This document shows, piece by piece, positions 1 to 8,061 of a stretch of 42,040 nucleotides of DNA. The position numbers were made by a program, and so were the translations under genes. The first letter of the stretch is position 1; every line of letters begins with the position of its first letter. Source of the DNA: Canicola haemoglobinophilus (GTDB taxonomy: Bacteria; Pseudomonadota; Gammaproteobacteria; Enterobacterales; Pasteurellaceae); NCBI RefSeq assembly GCF_002015075.1, contig NZ_MUXZ01000022.1:1-42040 (forward strand), written 5' to 3'. The notes beneath the pieces were generated by a model, which searched no databases, had not been told where the DNA came from, and saw only the letters and a program-made list of their open reading frames with translations.

Positions 1-33
1 GAATTTGGGATGGGGTCTTAATGGATAAATAAC

Positions 34-68
34 AAAAAGCACCTTGAGTTCTAATCAAAGTGCTTTTT
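34..68 (-). terminator. Terminator downstream of adk, probably bidirectional
   Basis: A 14-base-pair stem with a 7-base loop pairs positions 34-47 with 55-68, with one G-U type pair. It lies just past the adk stop on the minus strand. The stem begins with an A run and ends with a T run, so it can serve transcripts from either direction, including a plus-strand gene that would end before this window. Confidence 0.85.
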
Positions 69-87
69 ATATGTTTATTTATATAAG

Positions 88-732
88 TTAAGCCAGAATG
101 TTATCTAATTCTTTGCTTACCTCTTCAACTTTTTGTGTACCATCTAAACGGAAATATTTTGTATTGCTTTGTTTAGCTTCTGCTTGGTAGTAGTCAACTA
201 AAGGTTTAGTTGTATTATGGTAAACTTTTAGACGATCTAAAACTGTTTCAGGTTTATCATCAGCACGAATAATCAAGTCTTCGCCTGTTACGTCATCTTT
301 ACCTTCCACTTTTGGTGGATTGTAAATGACATGGTAAGTTCTTCCTGAAGGTTGATGAACACGGCGACCGCTCATACGTTCAACAATCACTTCATCTGGC
401 ACATCGAACTCCAATACATAATCAATACTAATGCCAACAGATTTTAACGCATCAGCTTGTGGAATTGTGCGTGGGAAACCATCAAGTAAGAAACCTTTTG
501 CGCAATCTTCTTGTGCAACACGTTCTTTTACTAAAGAAATAATTAAATCATCTGGTACTAATTGACCTGCATCCATTAAGATCTTGGCTTTTTGTCCTAA
601 TTCACTACCAGCTTTAATTGCTGCGCGTAACATATCGCCAGTAGAAATTTGTGGAATCCCAAATTTATTCATAATGAACTGAGCTTGAGTACCTTTACCA
701 GCACCAGGTGCCCCTAAAAGAATGATTTTCAT
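88..732 (-). CDS. adk: Adenylate kinase
   Basis: This cytosolic enzyme interconverts ATP + AMP and 2 ADP and sets the adenylate energy charge. The protein has 214 residues, the same as E. coli Adk. The P-loop GAPGAGKGT lies at residues 7-15, the LLDGFPRT motif at about 82-89, and a long-form LID domain (from about GRRVHQPSGRTYH) follows at about 122-160. The start is supported by GAGGT a few bases upstream of the ATG. It stands as a single minus-strand gene with its own terminator, 84 bases from the symporter stop upstream. Nothing is missing or broken. Several residues differ from the H. influenzae Rd protein as I recall it (for example QKAKILMDAGQLVPDDLI), which argues for a related species. 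Confidence 0.98.
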   Translation of the reverse strand: MKIILLGAPGAGKGTQAQFIMNKFGIPQISTGDMLRAAIKAGSELGQKAKILMDAGQLVPDDLIISLVKERVAQEDCAKGFLLDGFPRTIPQADALKSVGISIDYVLEFDVPDEVIVERMSGRRVHQPSGRTYHVIYNPPKVEGKDDVTGEDLIIRADDKPETVLDRLKVYHNTTKPLVDYYQAEAKQSNTKYFRLDGTQKVEEVSKELDNILA

Positions 733-816
733 ATTAACCTCATAAACAATAAATAAGCCGGCATACCTTACCTTGATTAGCCAGCAAACTCAAGTGTGGT
801 ATAAAATTTTCTTATT

Positions 817-1818
817 CTATTCCATGCTATTTGCCAAGTTTTTAGCAAGATTATCATTTACTGCTGAAGAGCTTTTGCGTTTATCCCACCATAAAAATAA
901 ATTTGCTAGGATTGTGCCGGAGACAGAATGCCATACACAAGATACCGCACAAGCAATCGCAGACTCTGCATTGGTTGGGAAGAATTTTGAACTCAAGCCT
1001 GTGGCTAATCCTGCATTTTGTACACCTACCTCAATAGATAAGGTACGCTTTTTCGCTGTACTCATACCAAATAAACGGCCAGCAAGGAAACCCAAGATAT
1101 AGCCGATAACATTATGGAAAACGATACAAATAAAGATAATAAAACCAGATTCTAAGAATTTATTTCCATGTACTGCTACTACGCCACCAACAATAAAGGC
1201 AAAATTAATTACGGCAACGCCAGGCATTAATTCGCGCAGTTCTTGGAACCATTTTTTATTTTCAAACATCATGTTCATCATTGAGCCAATGCCAACTGGG
1301 ACTAATGTGACCAACAACATAAATTTAAACATTGCCCAGCCGTCCATTGCGATGGTTTCACCAACTAAATAATTTAGCAAGAGGGGAGTCATTACGGGAG
1401 CCAAAATCGTAGAAACAGTGGTCATCCCTACAGAATAAGCTACATCGCCTTTACAAAGGAAGCTCATAATATTTGATGCAACACCTCCGGGGCAGCAACC
1501 TACAAGTACTAAACCCAAAGTTAAACCTAGAGATAAATTAAAGAATTGCGCAATAGAAATCGCAACAAAAGGCATGATGCTATATTGAGCGATAGTACCT
1601 ATTAAAATATCAAAAGGGCGTTGAGCAAGAATACGATAATCTTCCTTACCTAACGTCATTCCCATAGATAACATAATTAAACTAAGAACAATAATTTGCG
1701 CATCGCCTTTGACACAAGTAAAAAGGCTTGGTTGATAAAAGGTAACGCAAGCGAATGCGATGATAACAAGTGCGGTGTATTTTGCCAAAAGATGACTGGA
1801 TTTTTTAAGTAGGAACAT
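817..1818 (-). CDS. Bile acid:sodium symporter (BASS) family transporter
   Basis: This is a predicted inner-membrane sodium-coupled organic anion carrier of 333 residues with about nine or ten hydrophobic helices. The family fingerprint GCCPGGVASNIMSFLCKGD lies in the first half, and EVGVQNAGLATGL in the second; in structurally known members these crossover regions form the sodium sites. Bacterial relatives include PanS, which moves ketopantoate, and transporters of pyruvate or bile acids, so the substrate cannot be named. AGGAG sits 7 bases before the ATG. The gene appears monocistronic, with about 290 bases of AT-rich non-coding DNA upstream. The C-terminal tail after the last helix (KRKSSSAVNDNLAKNL) is polar. 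Family is confident; substrate is open. Confidence 0.9.
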   Translation of the reverse strand: MFLLKKSSHLLAKYTALVIIAFACVTFYQPSLFTCVKGDAQIIVLSLIMLSMGMTLGKEDYRILAQRPFDILIGTIAQYSIMPFVAISIAQFFNLSLGLTLGLVLVGCCPGGVASNIMSFLCKGDVAYSVGMTTVSTILAPVMTPLLLNYLVGETIAMDGWAMFKFMLLVTLVPVGIGSMMNMMFENKKWFQELRELMPGVAVINFAFIVGGVVAVHGNKFLESGFIIFICIVFHNVIGYILGFLAGRLFGMSTAKKRTLSIEVGVQNAGLATGLSSKFFPTNAESAIACAVSCVWHSVSGTILANLFLWWDKRKSSSAVNDNLAKNLANSME

Positions 1819-2105
1819 AATTTTCTCCTGATAAGCATATTTAATGCATACTGGATAAAATTCTTTCCGAAAAATAATGTGAAGTCAATGTTGATTTTAG
1901 TGTTTTAATTTAATTTTTTGTAGTTTGATGAGATTAAATTTTTATTTAAGTCGAAATAATAACTTTTATTTGGAGTTTTATTTTGTTTTTATTCTTTGTG
2001 GTAGCATATGTTAAAGGGTAAATAACAGGAAGATAGTAAGTATCACTTTAAGCTTAATACTTAAATTATTTTGAATAAAAGTAGGAAATTATTAGGGTAT
2101 CGGCT

Positions 2106-3296
2106 TCAATGCGAGAATTTCTGCTTGAGTAATTGTTTTAAAGAATCTTTTGCTTGGATTTTTAATTTATATTGAGGTCGGTTACATTGATCAAAAAAAT
2201 GTATTGCTAAGCTAGCATGTTGATATTTTTCATTTGTTGGACGAAGTGTTAAATTAACATCACATTGCATTTGAGCAAGATTAGCAGTCCCTTTTCCTTC
2301 AATCATAATCTGCTCTGTAAGCATAGAAATATCATTTAAGTATAATAATTTACCGTCACAATTTGAATTTAACTGTAACTGAGAAAAAGGCATATCTTTA
2401 GGCGCATTTTCTTTATCATAATTGATTGGCAAGATACCGCTGGCGAGCTCGAGTAAGTTAATGCTAGATAGAGTGCCTTGCTTAATGCCGATTGGCATAT
2501 CTAATTTTGTTAATTTCCCCTCTTGTATTATGCCATTGGCAAAAATCTCCGCTTTGCCTGTTATTGCAGGGGACAGATTTGCCATTTTGAGCCAATGTTC
2601 AATTGGGAATTCGTGACTATTAAATTGTAGAAAACCTTGTGTAAATAGAGAGTTAGCTAATCTCACAGTGTATTTAAGCTCCGCTGAGCATGGCGTGCAT
2701 TTTTGGTCTTTAAACAAAAGCGTTAATATTTTTTGTTCATCAGCTAATTGTTTAATGTCAGCTACTATCGAAACTGGTTGCTGATTTATAAGCATATCGG
2801 CTTCAAATTTAGGATGGGCCATTTCATCTCGCTGAAAAACGCCTTTAATAATATGAAAATTAAATTTACTTTTATCTAAATAAAGAGACTGAGCAAATTG
2901 TAAATCAAGCAGAACATCATCAAATATGGCTTTGTTCTGTTGTAGTTTAATTTTTCCTAGAATTGATAGCTGTTGAATGCTTGGAAAAGAGCTGGAAGTG
3001 CTAGTAATTTTGTTTAAAACCACATTATTCAGGGCAAGTTCACCTGTTAATAACGTACCAATATCTATTTGAATATTTGTGGTTTCAGCTTTAACTGGAT
3101 AAGAAAATTTAGCATATTGAAGATTGGTAAGAGCGATCTTTGCTGGAAAAAACTCAATGGAGATTTTATCTACTTCCATTTGATTCGCTTTTAATTTTTT
3201 GACTAGTGTTGATTGGATTTTACCAATTTGTACATAAGTAAAAATTGCCATTCCAAGAGAAAGTGCGGTAATTAAAAGCGAAATTTTCTTCCACAT
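2106..3296 (-). CDS. AsmA-like membrane-anchored periplasmic protein
   Basis: The 396-residue protein starts with a short basic segment and a hydrophobic helix (about residues 6-24). The remainder lacks membrane helices, so it is probably held by its N-terminus in the inner membrane with a periplasmic domain. The region after the helix (ISIEFFPAKIALTNLQ, then GTLLTGELALNNVVLNKI) has the beta-strand-rich layout of the AsmA superfamily, whose members are linked to outer-membrane biogenesis and lipid transfer between membranes. It is the last gene of udk-dcd-asmA-like: its ATG is 12 bases after the dcd stop with a purine-rich AAGAGAAAAG upstream. H. influenzae Rd carries a similar unnamed gene next to dcd, from memory. 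Family assignment is moderate; the function is not established. Confidence 0.65.
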   Translation of the reverse strand: MWKKISLLITALSLGMAIFTYVQIGKIQSTLVKKLKANQMEVDKISIEFFPAKIALTNLQYAKFSYPVKAETTNIQIDIGTLLTGELALNNVVLNKITSTSSSFPSIQQLSILGKIKLQQNKAIFDDVLLDLQFAQSLYLDKSKFNFHIIKGVFQRDEMAHPKFEADMLINQQPVSIVADIKQLADEQKILTLLFKDQKCTPCSAELKYTVRLANSLFTQGFLQFNSHEFPIEHWLKMANLSPAITGKAEIFANGIIQEGKLTKLDMPIGIKQGTLSSINLLELASGILPINYDKENAPKDMPFSQLQLNSNCDGKLLYLNDISMLTEQIMIEGKGTANLAQMQCDVNLTLRPTNEKYQHASLAIHFFDQCNRPQYKLKIQAKDSLKQLLKQKFSH

Positions 3297-3308
3297 AAGA
3301 CTTTTCTC

Positions 3309-3893
3309 TTACTTGTCTTCATTAATACGACTACCAACCGCACTTTGTTGGTGCTTATATTTGGCATCTTTGCGACTAGTGTAAGGCTGGGCAGCTTTAC
3401 CGCTTAGCACTTCAAAACTCAATGCACCAATGACCATATTTGGACGTAAGGCGAGCGGTAATTTTCCAGAATTAAAAAATTCTAAAACGATTTTTCCTTC
3501 CCAACCTGGATCGATTCGATGTGCAGTAACATGAACCATTAATCCCAAACGAGCCAAGGAAGAACGTCCATCTAACCAACCAATAATATTTGCTGGTAAT
3601 TTTACTGCTTCTAAGGTTGTGGCTAAGGCTAATTCGCCTGGATGTAAAAAGAAAGCTTCATTTTCAGCAATAATAATTTCATCACTCATTACCGCTTCAA
3701 GTTGAGCTGAAACTTCTTCTTTGGGACCACTTAAATCAATAAAAGGCGCAGTATGCTCACGAAATACACGGAAAGAATTTCCTAATCTCACGTCAACAGT
3801 TGCACCATTAATTTTGCTATTATCAGGTCTAGGCGTTAAAGAAATAATGCCTTGATCCAAGTATTTCTCAATATCCGTATCACATAATCTCAT
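3309..3893 (-). CDS. dcd: dCTP deaminase
   Basis: The enzyme deaminates dCTP to dUTP, which then feeds dTMP synthesis through dUMP and ThyA (thyA is also in this window). The 194 residues align without gaps to E. coli Dcd (193): the core GWLDGRSSLARLGLMVHVTA and HRIDPGWEGKIVLEF carry the active-site arginine at about 115 and the catalytic glutamate at 138. The start is backed by AAGGAA six bases upstream, which overlaps the stop of udk, so the two are translationally coupled. The last codons contain an uptake signal (3337-3345) that encodes part of the QSAVGS tail, a stretch that varies between species and so tolerates it. The pairing with udk places it in pyrimidine nucleotide supply. Confidence 0.98.
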   Translation of the reverse strand: MRLCDTDIEKYLDQGIISLTPRPDNSKINGATVDVRLGNSFRVFREHTAPFIDLSGPKEEVSAQLEAVMSDEIIIAENEAFFLHPGELALATTLEAVKLPANIIGWLDGRSSLARLGLMVHVTAHRIDPGWEGKIVLEFFNSGKLPLALRPNMVIGALSFEVLSGKAAQPYTSRKDAKYKHQQSAVGSRINEDK

Positions 3894-3902
3894 TTTTGTT
3901 CC

Positions 3903-4544
3903 TTACTTGTTATCTAACAAATGTTTAATCTGAGCTTTTAACATATTAATTGCAATGCGGTTTTTACCACCTTGTGGAACGACAATATCAGCATATTGTT
4001 TTGAGGGTTCGATAAATTGTAAAAACATTGGGCGAACTGTTGCTTGATATTGTTCAATCACAGATTGTAACGAGCGTCCACGCTCTTCCATATCACGTTG
4101 TAAACGGCGAATAAAGCAGATGTCTAGAGGTGTGTCAACAAAAACAGACATATTGACTTCTTGACGGATACGTTCATCTGTTAATAATAAGATACCTTCT
4201 AAAATAACTACTTTTTTAGGTTCAAAATGGGTGACTTCTTGAGTTCTAGAGTGTTCAACATAATTATAAACAGGAATATCGATCGCATTTCCGAGTTTGA
4301 GAGCCTTTAAATGTTGAATTAATAAGTCATGATCCATGGAATTGGGGTGGTCATAATTCGTTTTAATTCGTTCTTTAAAGGAGAGATGACCTTGATCCTT
4401 GTAATAACTATCTTCTGCGATCATGCCGATTTCTTCATACCCTAACTCGTTACAAAGTTCTTTATGGATAGTAGATGAAATGAGGCTCTTCCCTGAGGCG
4501 GATGCACCAGTGATCGCAATGATAATGCAGGATTGATCTGACAT
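3903..4544 (-). CDS. udk: Uridine/cytidine kinase
   Basis: This is the pyrimidine salvage kinase that phosphorylates uridine and cytidine to UMP and CMP with GTP or ATP. It has 213 residues, equal to E. coli Udk. The P-loop GASASGKS lies at residues 13-20, a typical YYKD and NYDHPNSMDHDLL substrate region follows, and VILEGILLL is the Walker B-like strand. It is the first gene of the operon with dcd (9 bases between them) and the AsmA-like gene. The promoter lies in the 195 bases shared with the divergent afuA; a TATAAT on the minus strand is at 4584-4589. The Shine-Dalgarno match is weak (AGG about 13 bases before the ATG). Confidence 0.97.
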   Translation of the reverse strand: MSDQSCIIIAITGASASGKSLISSTIHKELCNELGYEEIGMIAEDSYYKDQGHLSFKERIKTNYDHPNSMDHDLLIQHLKALKLGNAIDIPVYNYVEHSRTQEVTHFEPKKVVILEGILLLTDERIRQEVNMSVFVDTPLDICFIRRLQRDMEERGRSLQSVIEQYQATVRPMFLQFIEPSKQYADIVVPQGGKNRIAINMLKAQIKHLLDNK

Positions 4545-4583
4545 AAATAGTAATTTGCCTAATTTAACTAAAACTAGAGGGCA

Positions 4584-4589
4584 ATTATA
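4584..4589 (-). promoter_or_regulatory. Probable -10 box of the udk operon
   Basis: Reading the minus strand, these bases are a perfect TATAAT about 40 bases before the udk ATG. The best -35 at 17-base spacing (TGTAAA) matches only three of six consensus bases, so the assignment rests on the -10. Confidence 0.5.
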
Positions 4590-4660
4590 AAGAAAATTTG
4601 TTAGTATTTACAGCATCCATCAAGAGATTTATGTGTAAATCTCGCTTATTTTTTTTATTG

Positions 4661-4676
4661 TGTGATTTTCCTCACA
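4661..4676 (+). promoter_or_regulatory. CRP binding site in front of afuA
   Basis: TGTGA, six bases (TTTTCC), TCACA is an exact match to both halves of the CRP core. It has the TGTGA form, not the TGCGA form used by Sxy-dependent competence genes. The centre (4668.5) is 41.5 bases upstream of the start predicted from the TATCAT at 4698-4703 (about 4710), the exact class II activator geometry. This predicts that cAMP-CRP activates afuABC; an effect on the divergent udk is possible. Confidence 0.8.
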
Positions 4677-4697
4677 TTATTTCATTTTTTCTTGATG

Positions 4698-4703
4698 TAT
4701 CAT
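4698..4703 (+). promoter_or_regulatory. -10 box of the afuA promoter
   Basis: TATCAT matches five of six -10 bases. There is no good -35 at the right distance, as expected where CRP overlaps the -35 region. It gives a start near 4710 and a leader of about 36 bases to the ATG at 4746. Confidence 0.55.
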
Positions 4704-4745
4704 TTTAAACGCCCTTAGTGAATATTATTAAATGAGGAGATGAAA

Positions 4746-5786
4746 ATGAATATGAAAAAAATTTCTTTAGCAATATCAACCGCACTTTTATCAGTAGGAT
4801 TAATGGTCACTGCACAAGCTCAAGCTAAAGGTCGTTTGGTTGTATATTGTAGTGGAACAAATGCGCTATGTGAGGCTGAAACTAAGGCTTTTGGTGACAA
4901 GCACAATATTAAAGTATCCTTTATTCGTAACAGTTCAGGTAGCACTTTCGCTAAAGTAGAGGCAGAGAAAAATAACCCTCAAGCAGATGTTTGGTATGCA
5001 GGAACTTTGGATCCTCAGTTACAAGCGAGTGAACTTGGTTTGACCGTGGCATATCGTTCTCCTAACATTGATCAAATCCTTGAGCGTTTTCAAGATCCTG
5101 GGAAAATAAAAGGAAATTATAGTTCGGCAGTTTATATGGGGATATTAGGTTTTGGTGTGAATACTGAACGTTTAAAAAAATTAGGTATTAATGAAGTGCC
5201 TAAATGCTGGAAAGACTTATTAGACCCTCGTTTAAAAAGCGAAATTCAAATTGCTGATCCGCAAAGTTCTGGTACTGCATATACAGCTATTGCGACGTTT
5301 GTACAGCTTTGGGGCGAAAAAGAAGCATTCGATTATTTCAAACAACTTCACCCAAATGTTTCTCAATACACTAAATCAGGTATTACACCATCAAGAAATG
5401 CAGCTCGAGGCGAAACCACAGTGGGAATTGGGTTCTTGCATGACTATTCGGTAGAAAAATTACAAGGTGCTCCAATTGAATTGATTGTTCCTTGTGAGGG
5501 AACTGGATATGAGTTAGGTGGTGTAAGTATATTAAAAGGTGCGAGAAATCTTGATAATGCGAAATTATTCGTAGACTGGGTGCTTTCTAAAGAAGGTCAA
5601 GAACTGGCTTGGAAAAAAGGTGAATCACACCAAATTTTAACAAACATAACTGCTGAACAATCTCCAACAGCATTTGATCCTAAAACATTAAATCTAATCA
5701 ACTATGATTTTGAGAAATATGGTGCAGCCTCTGAGCGTAAACGTCTAATTAGCAAATGGGTTGATGATGTTAAACTAGCGAAATAA
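4746..5786 (+). CDS. afuA: Periplasmic binding protein of an ABC transporter, AfuA type
   Basis: This is the solute receptor of the afuABC importer. Three in-frame ATGs stand at 4740, 4746 and 4752. AGGAG (4735-4739) touches the first and is 6 bases from the second, so I choose 4746 (346 residues). A classical signal peptide ends in AQAQA before KGRLVVYCSG. The fold is that of family 1 binding proteins (FbpA/AfuA group). It is often labelled as ferric-iron binding, but I see no adjacent tyrosine pair of the kind that holds iron in FbpA. Actinobacillus AfuA is known to bind glucose-6-phosphate and related sugar phosphates, and a His-Asp pair at 234-235 of the longest reading lies where I recall its sugar contacts. 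The CRP site upstream fits a sugar role. An uptake signal (4779-4787) is built into the signal peptide codons. Confidence 0.9.
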   Translation: MNMKKISLAISTALLSVGLMVTAQAQAKGRLVVYCSGTNALCEAETKAFGDKHNIKVSFIRNSSGSTFAKVEAEKNNPQADVWYAGTLDPQLQASELGLTVAYRSPNIDQILERFQDPGKIKGNYSSAVYMGILGFGVNTERLKKLGINEVPKCWKDLLDPRLKSEIQIADPQSSGTAYTAIATFVQLWGEKEAFDYFKQLHPNVSQYTKSGITPSRNAARGETTVGIGFLHDYSVEKLQGAPIELIVPCEGTGYELGGVSILKGARNLDNAKLFVDWVLSKEGQELAWKKGESHQILTNITAEQSPTAFDPKTLNLINYDFEKYGAASERKRLISKWVDDVKLAK

Positions 5787-5805
5787 TGTTATTTTTATTA
5801 ATAAT

Positions 5806-5824
5806 TGGTGCGTTTTACGCACCA
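5806..5824 (+). terminator. Hairpin between afuA and afuB
   Basis: TGGTGCG pairs with CGCACCA around a 5-base loop (TTTTA), 19 bases after the afuA stop. The bases after it are AT-rich but hold no solid T run. Such hairpins after a binding-protein gene commonly stabilise its message or end most transcripts, so that the receptor is made in excess over the permease. Confidence 0.6.
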
Positions 5825-5940
5825 TATTTATTTAAATAAGTGTCTATTAATTGCACAGGTGGTACTACGATTTCATTAAAGTGCGGTAATATTTCTAATA
5901 GATTTATGATTGGAAGTGTTTTGCTTTCTTGGAGGTTCTT

Positions 5941-7998
5941 ATGAGAAAGCAAATAAAACTTTTTAATTCAAGTATTTTTTGGATACTTTTGGCTCTGTTG
6001 GGCTTTGCATGTCTACCCTCAAATGCACTCTATTATGGATTATTTGATTCGACAACAGAAGAGATCCTTGAAGCTATGGGTTGGTTTCAACCTAATTTAA
6101 GTTGGATATGGTTTGGTACACTATTCTTTGTTCCTGTAATATCTGCTTTATTAAAGCCTAAAGGCGAATATTTACAAGGACTGTTCGAATTCGCTGTTGT
6201 ATCAGCCGTTTTCGGTTTTGTATTCATTTCAGCGATTCTTGCAAAAATTAGCCTTGGCTATTCGGTTTTTGTATTGATTGTCAGTTTGATAGCGTTAGCG
6301 ACAAATGCGTTAGCAAAAATGAAAGTAATGCAAAGCGATAAATTTATTATTGCCTCATTATTAAGCATCATTTTGCTGATTTTTTTCTTTATTGTGTATC
6401 CAACCTTTGCCATTTTTATTTCCATGTTTTATGACGGCTCAGAGTTTGTTCCAAGCCAAGTATTACGCATTATTAATCAACCCTATGTACTACGTATTAT
6501 CGGTAATTCATTGAGTGTTGCAGGAAGTGTTGGTATTTTAGCCAGTTTCTTTGGTTTAATTTTCGCCCTTTACACTACAAGAATTGCAAAAAGAACAGCA
6601 TTTATTGGCAAGATCTTTTCTATTTTACCTATAGTTACACCGCCTTTTGTGGTTGGACTTGGGGTAACGTTAATGCTAGGTCGTTCTGGTTATGTCACCG
6701 CATATTTAGTCGATTATCTAGGATTTAGTAGCAACTGGTTATATGGTTTTACAGGTATTGTCATTGCGCATACACTAGCACTCACACCAATGTCCTTCAT
6801 GATCTTGGAAGGTGCATTAAAATCTATTCATCCATCTATTGAAGAAGCATCTTACACATTACGCGCTAACCGCTATCAAACCTTCTTTAATATTATTTTT
6901 CCATTATTAAAACCGGCCTTAGCAAATTCATTCTTAGTAGTGGCAATTCAGTCGTTGGCTGATTTCAGTACGCCTTTAGTACTTGGCGGTAGCTTTGATG
7001 TAATCTCTTCTCAAATTTATTTTTACATTGCTGGTTCGCAATTAGACTATGCCTCTGCAAGTACCTTGGGTACATTGCTATTGATTTTCTCATTAGCAAT
7101 TTTTGTTATTCAATATATTTGGATTGGAAATCGCTCTTACGTTACTGTGTCTGGTAAATCCTATCGTGGTGATGTACAAGATTTACCTAAGATGATGAAA
7201 GGCTTAATTATTTTCTTATTAGGTTTTTGGGTCGTATTTAACTCTGTTTTATATGGCAGTATTTTCTATGGTAGTTTCACGGCTAACTGGGGTGTGGATT
7301 ATACTTTAACCTTAAAACACTATATTACCTTATTTGGACAAGGTTTTAGTGATGGCGCATGGCCTTCATTGATTCAAACTGTACTATTTGCAGCAAGTGC
7401 GGCGCCAATTACGGCGATTTTTGGTTTGTTAATTGCCTATATTACAGTGCGCCGAGATTTTAAAGGTAAGAAAACTTTAGAGTTCCTCACTTTGCTTTGT
7501 TTCGCAGTACCAGGAACTGTGGCTGGGGTTTCCTATATTTTGGCTTTTAATGATGCACCAATTTACTTAACGGGAACAGGTTTGATCATTATTTTATCAA
7601 TGGTCATGCGTAATATGCCTGTGGGTATGCGAGCGGCAATTGCTGGCTTGGGGCAATTAGATAAATCCCTTGATGAAGCATCATTATCCTTAAAAGGAAG
7701 TTCGTTTAAAACCATTGTATTTATTGTGTTCCCATTGTTAAAACCGGCATTACTGTCGGCATTAGTGACGAGTTTCGTGCGCGCAATGACAACAGTGAGT
7801 GCGATTGTTTTCTTGGTTACAGCGGATACCAGAGTGGCAACTTCTTACATTTTAAATCGTGTAGAAGACGGTGAATATGGTGTAGCAATTGCTTATGGGT
7901 CAATCTTAATTGTTGTGATGATGGCAATTATCTTATTGTTTGACTGGCTCGTTGGCGATACGCGAATTTCTCGCTCAAAAGCGAAAAAAATGAATTAA
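5941..7998 (+). CDS. afuB: ABC transporter permease with two fused transmembrane units, AfuB type
   Basis: This inner-membrane channel protein works with AfuA and AfuC. GGAGG (5931-5935) lies 5 bases before the ATG at 5941, which I take as the start (685 residues); an in-frame TTG at 5929 has no support. Two permease domains are fused in one chain, as in FbpB-type proteins, preceded by an extra block of about four hydrophobic helices that makes it longer than FbpB. Each half ends in a coupling (EAA) loop: EEASYTLRANRYQTF near residue 301 and DEASLSLKGSSFKTI near 578, each followed by FPLLKPAL. The two halves therefore arose by duplication, and one protein supplies both docking sites for AfuC. 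The frame is intact throughout; in H. influenzae Rd the matching gene is, as I recall, interrupted. Confidence 0.92.
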   Translation: MRKQIKLFNSSIFWILLALLGFACLPSNALYYGLFDSTTEEILEAMGWFQPNLSWIWFGTLFFVPVISALLKPKGEYLQGLFEFAVVSAVFGFVFISAILAKISLGYSVFVLIVSLIALATNALAKMKVMQSDKFIIASLLSIILLIFFFIVYPTFAIFISMFYDGSEFVPSQVLRIINQPYVLRIIGNSLSVAGSVGILASFFGLIFALYTTRIAKRTAFIGKIFSILPIVTPPFVVGLGVTLMLGRSGYVTAYLVDYLGFSSNWLYGFTGIVIAHTLALTPMSFMILEGALKSIHPSIEEASYTLRANRYQTFFNIIFPLLKPALANSFLVVAIQSLADFSTPLVLGGSFDVISSQIYFYIAGSQLDYASASTLGTLLLIFSLAIFVIQYIWIGNRSYVTVSGKSYRGDVQDLPKMMKGLIIFLLGFWVVFNSVLYGSIFYGSFTANWGVDYTLTLKHYITLFGQGFSDGAWPSLIQTVLFAASAAPITAIFGLLIAYITVRRDFKGKKTLEFLTLLCFAVPGTVAGVSYILAFNDAPIYLTGTGLIIILSMVMRNMPVGMRAAIAGLGQLDKSLDEASLSLKGSSFKTIVFIVFPLLKPALLSALVTSFVRAMTTVSAIVFLVTADTRVATSYILNRVEDGEYGVAIAYGSILIVVMMAIILLFDWLVGDTRISRSKAKKMN

Positions 7999-8003
7999 TT
8001 AGC

Positions 8004-8026
8004 ACCGCACTCAATAAAAGTGCGGT
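8004..8026. repeat. Inverted pair of uptake signals between afuB and afuC
   Basis: ACCGCACT (8004-8011) and AGTGCGGT (8019-8026) form an 8-base-pair stem around a 7-base loop. The right arm, with its preceding A, is a perfect uptake signal; the left arm is one base short of one. It sits 6 bases after the afuB stop and is followed by an A-rich tract, not T, so on the plus strand it would be an intercistronic hairpin and not a strong terminator. Confidence 0.8.
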
Positions 8027-8061
8027 AGAAAAATAAAAAATTTTAATGAAAGGCAATGAAT

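Noticed and set aside
773..1102. Plus-strand open frame of 109 codons
   Set aside because: It lies opposite the 3' end of the symporter gene, has no ribosome binding site and no family pattern; the symporter reading is clearly real.
2049..2058. Palindrome TTAAGCTTAA after the AsmA-like gene
   Set aside because: It is too short and AT-rich for a terminator, with no T run after it.
4740..5786. afuA as a ferric-iron binding protein
   Set aside because: This is the usual label, but the iron-binding tyrosine pair is not seen and the control site is CRP-like; kept only as an alternative.
5929..5940. TTG start for afuB four codons upstream
   Set aside because: GGAGG lies inside these codons and is well placed for the ATG at 5941.
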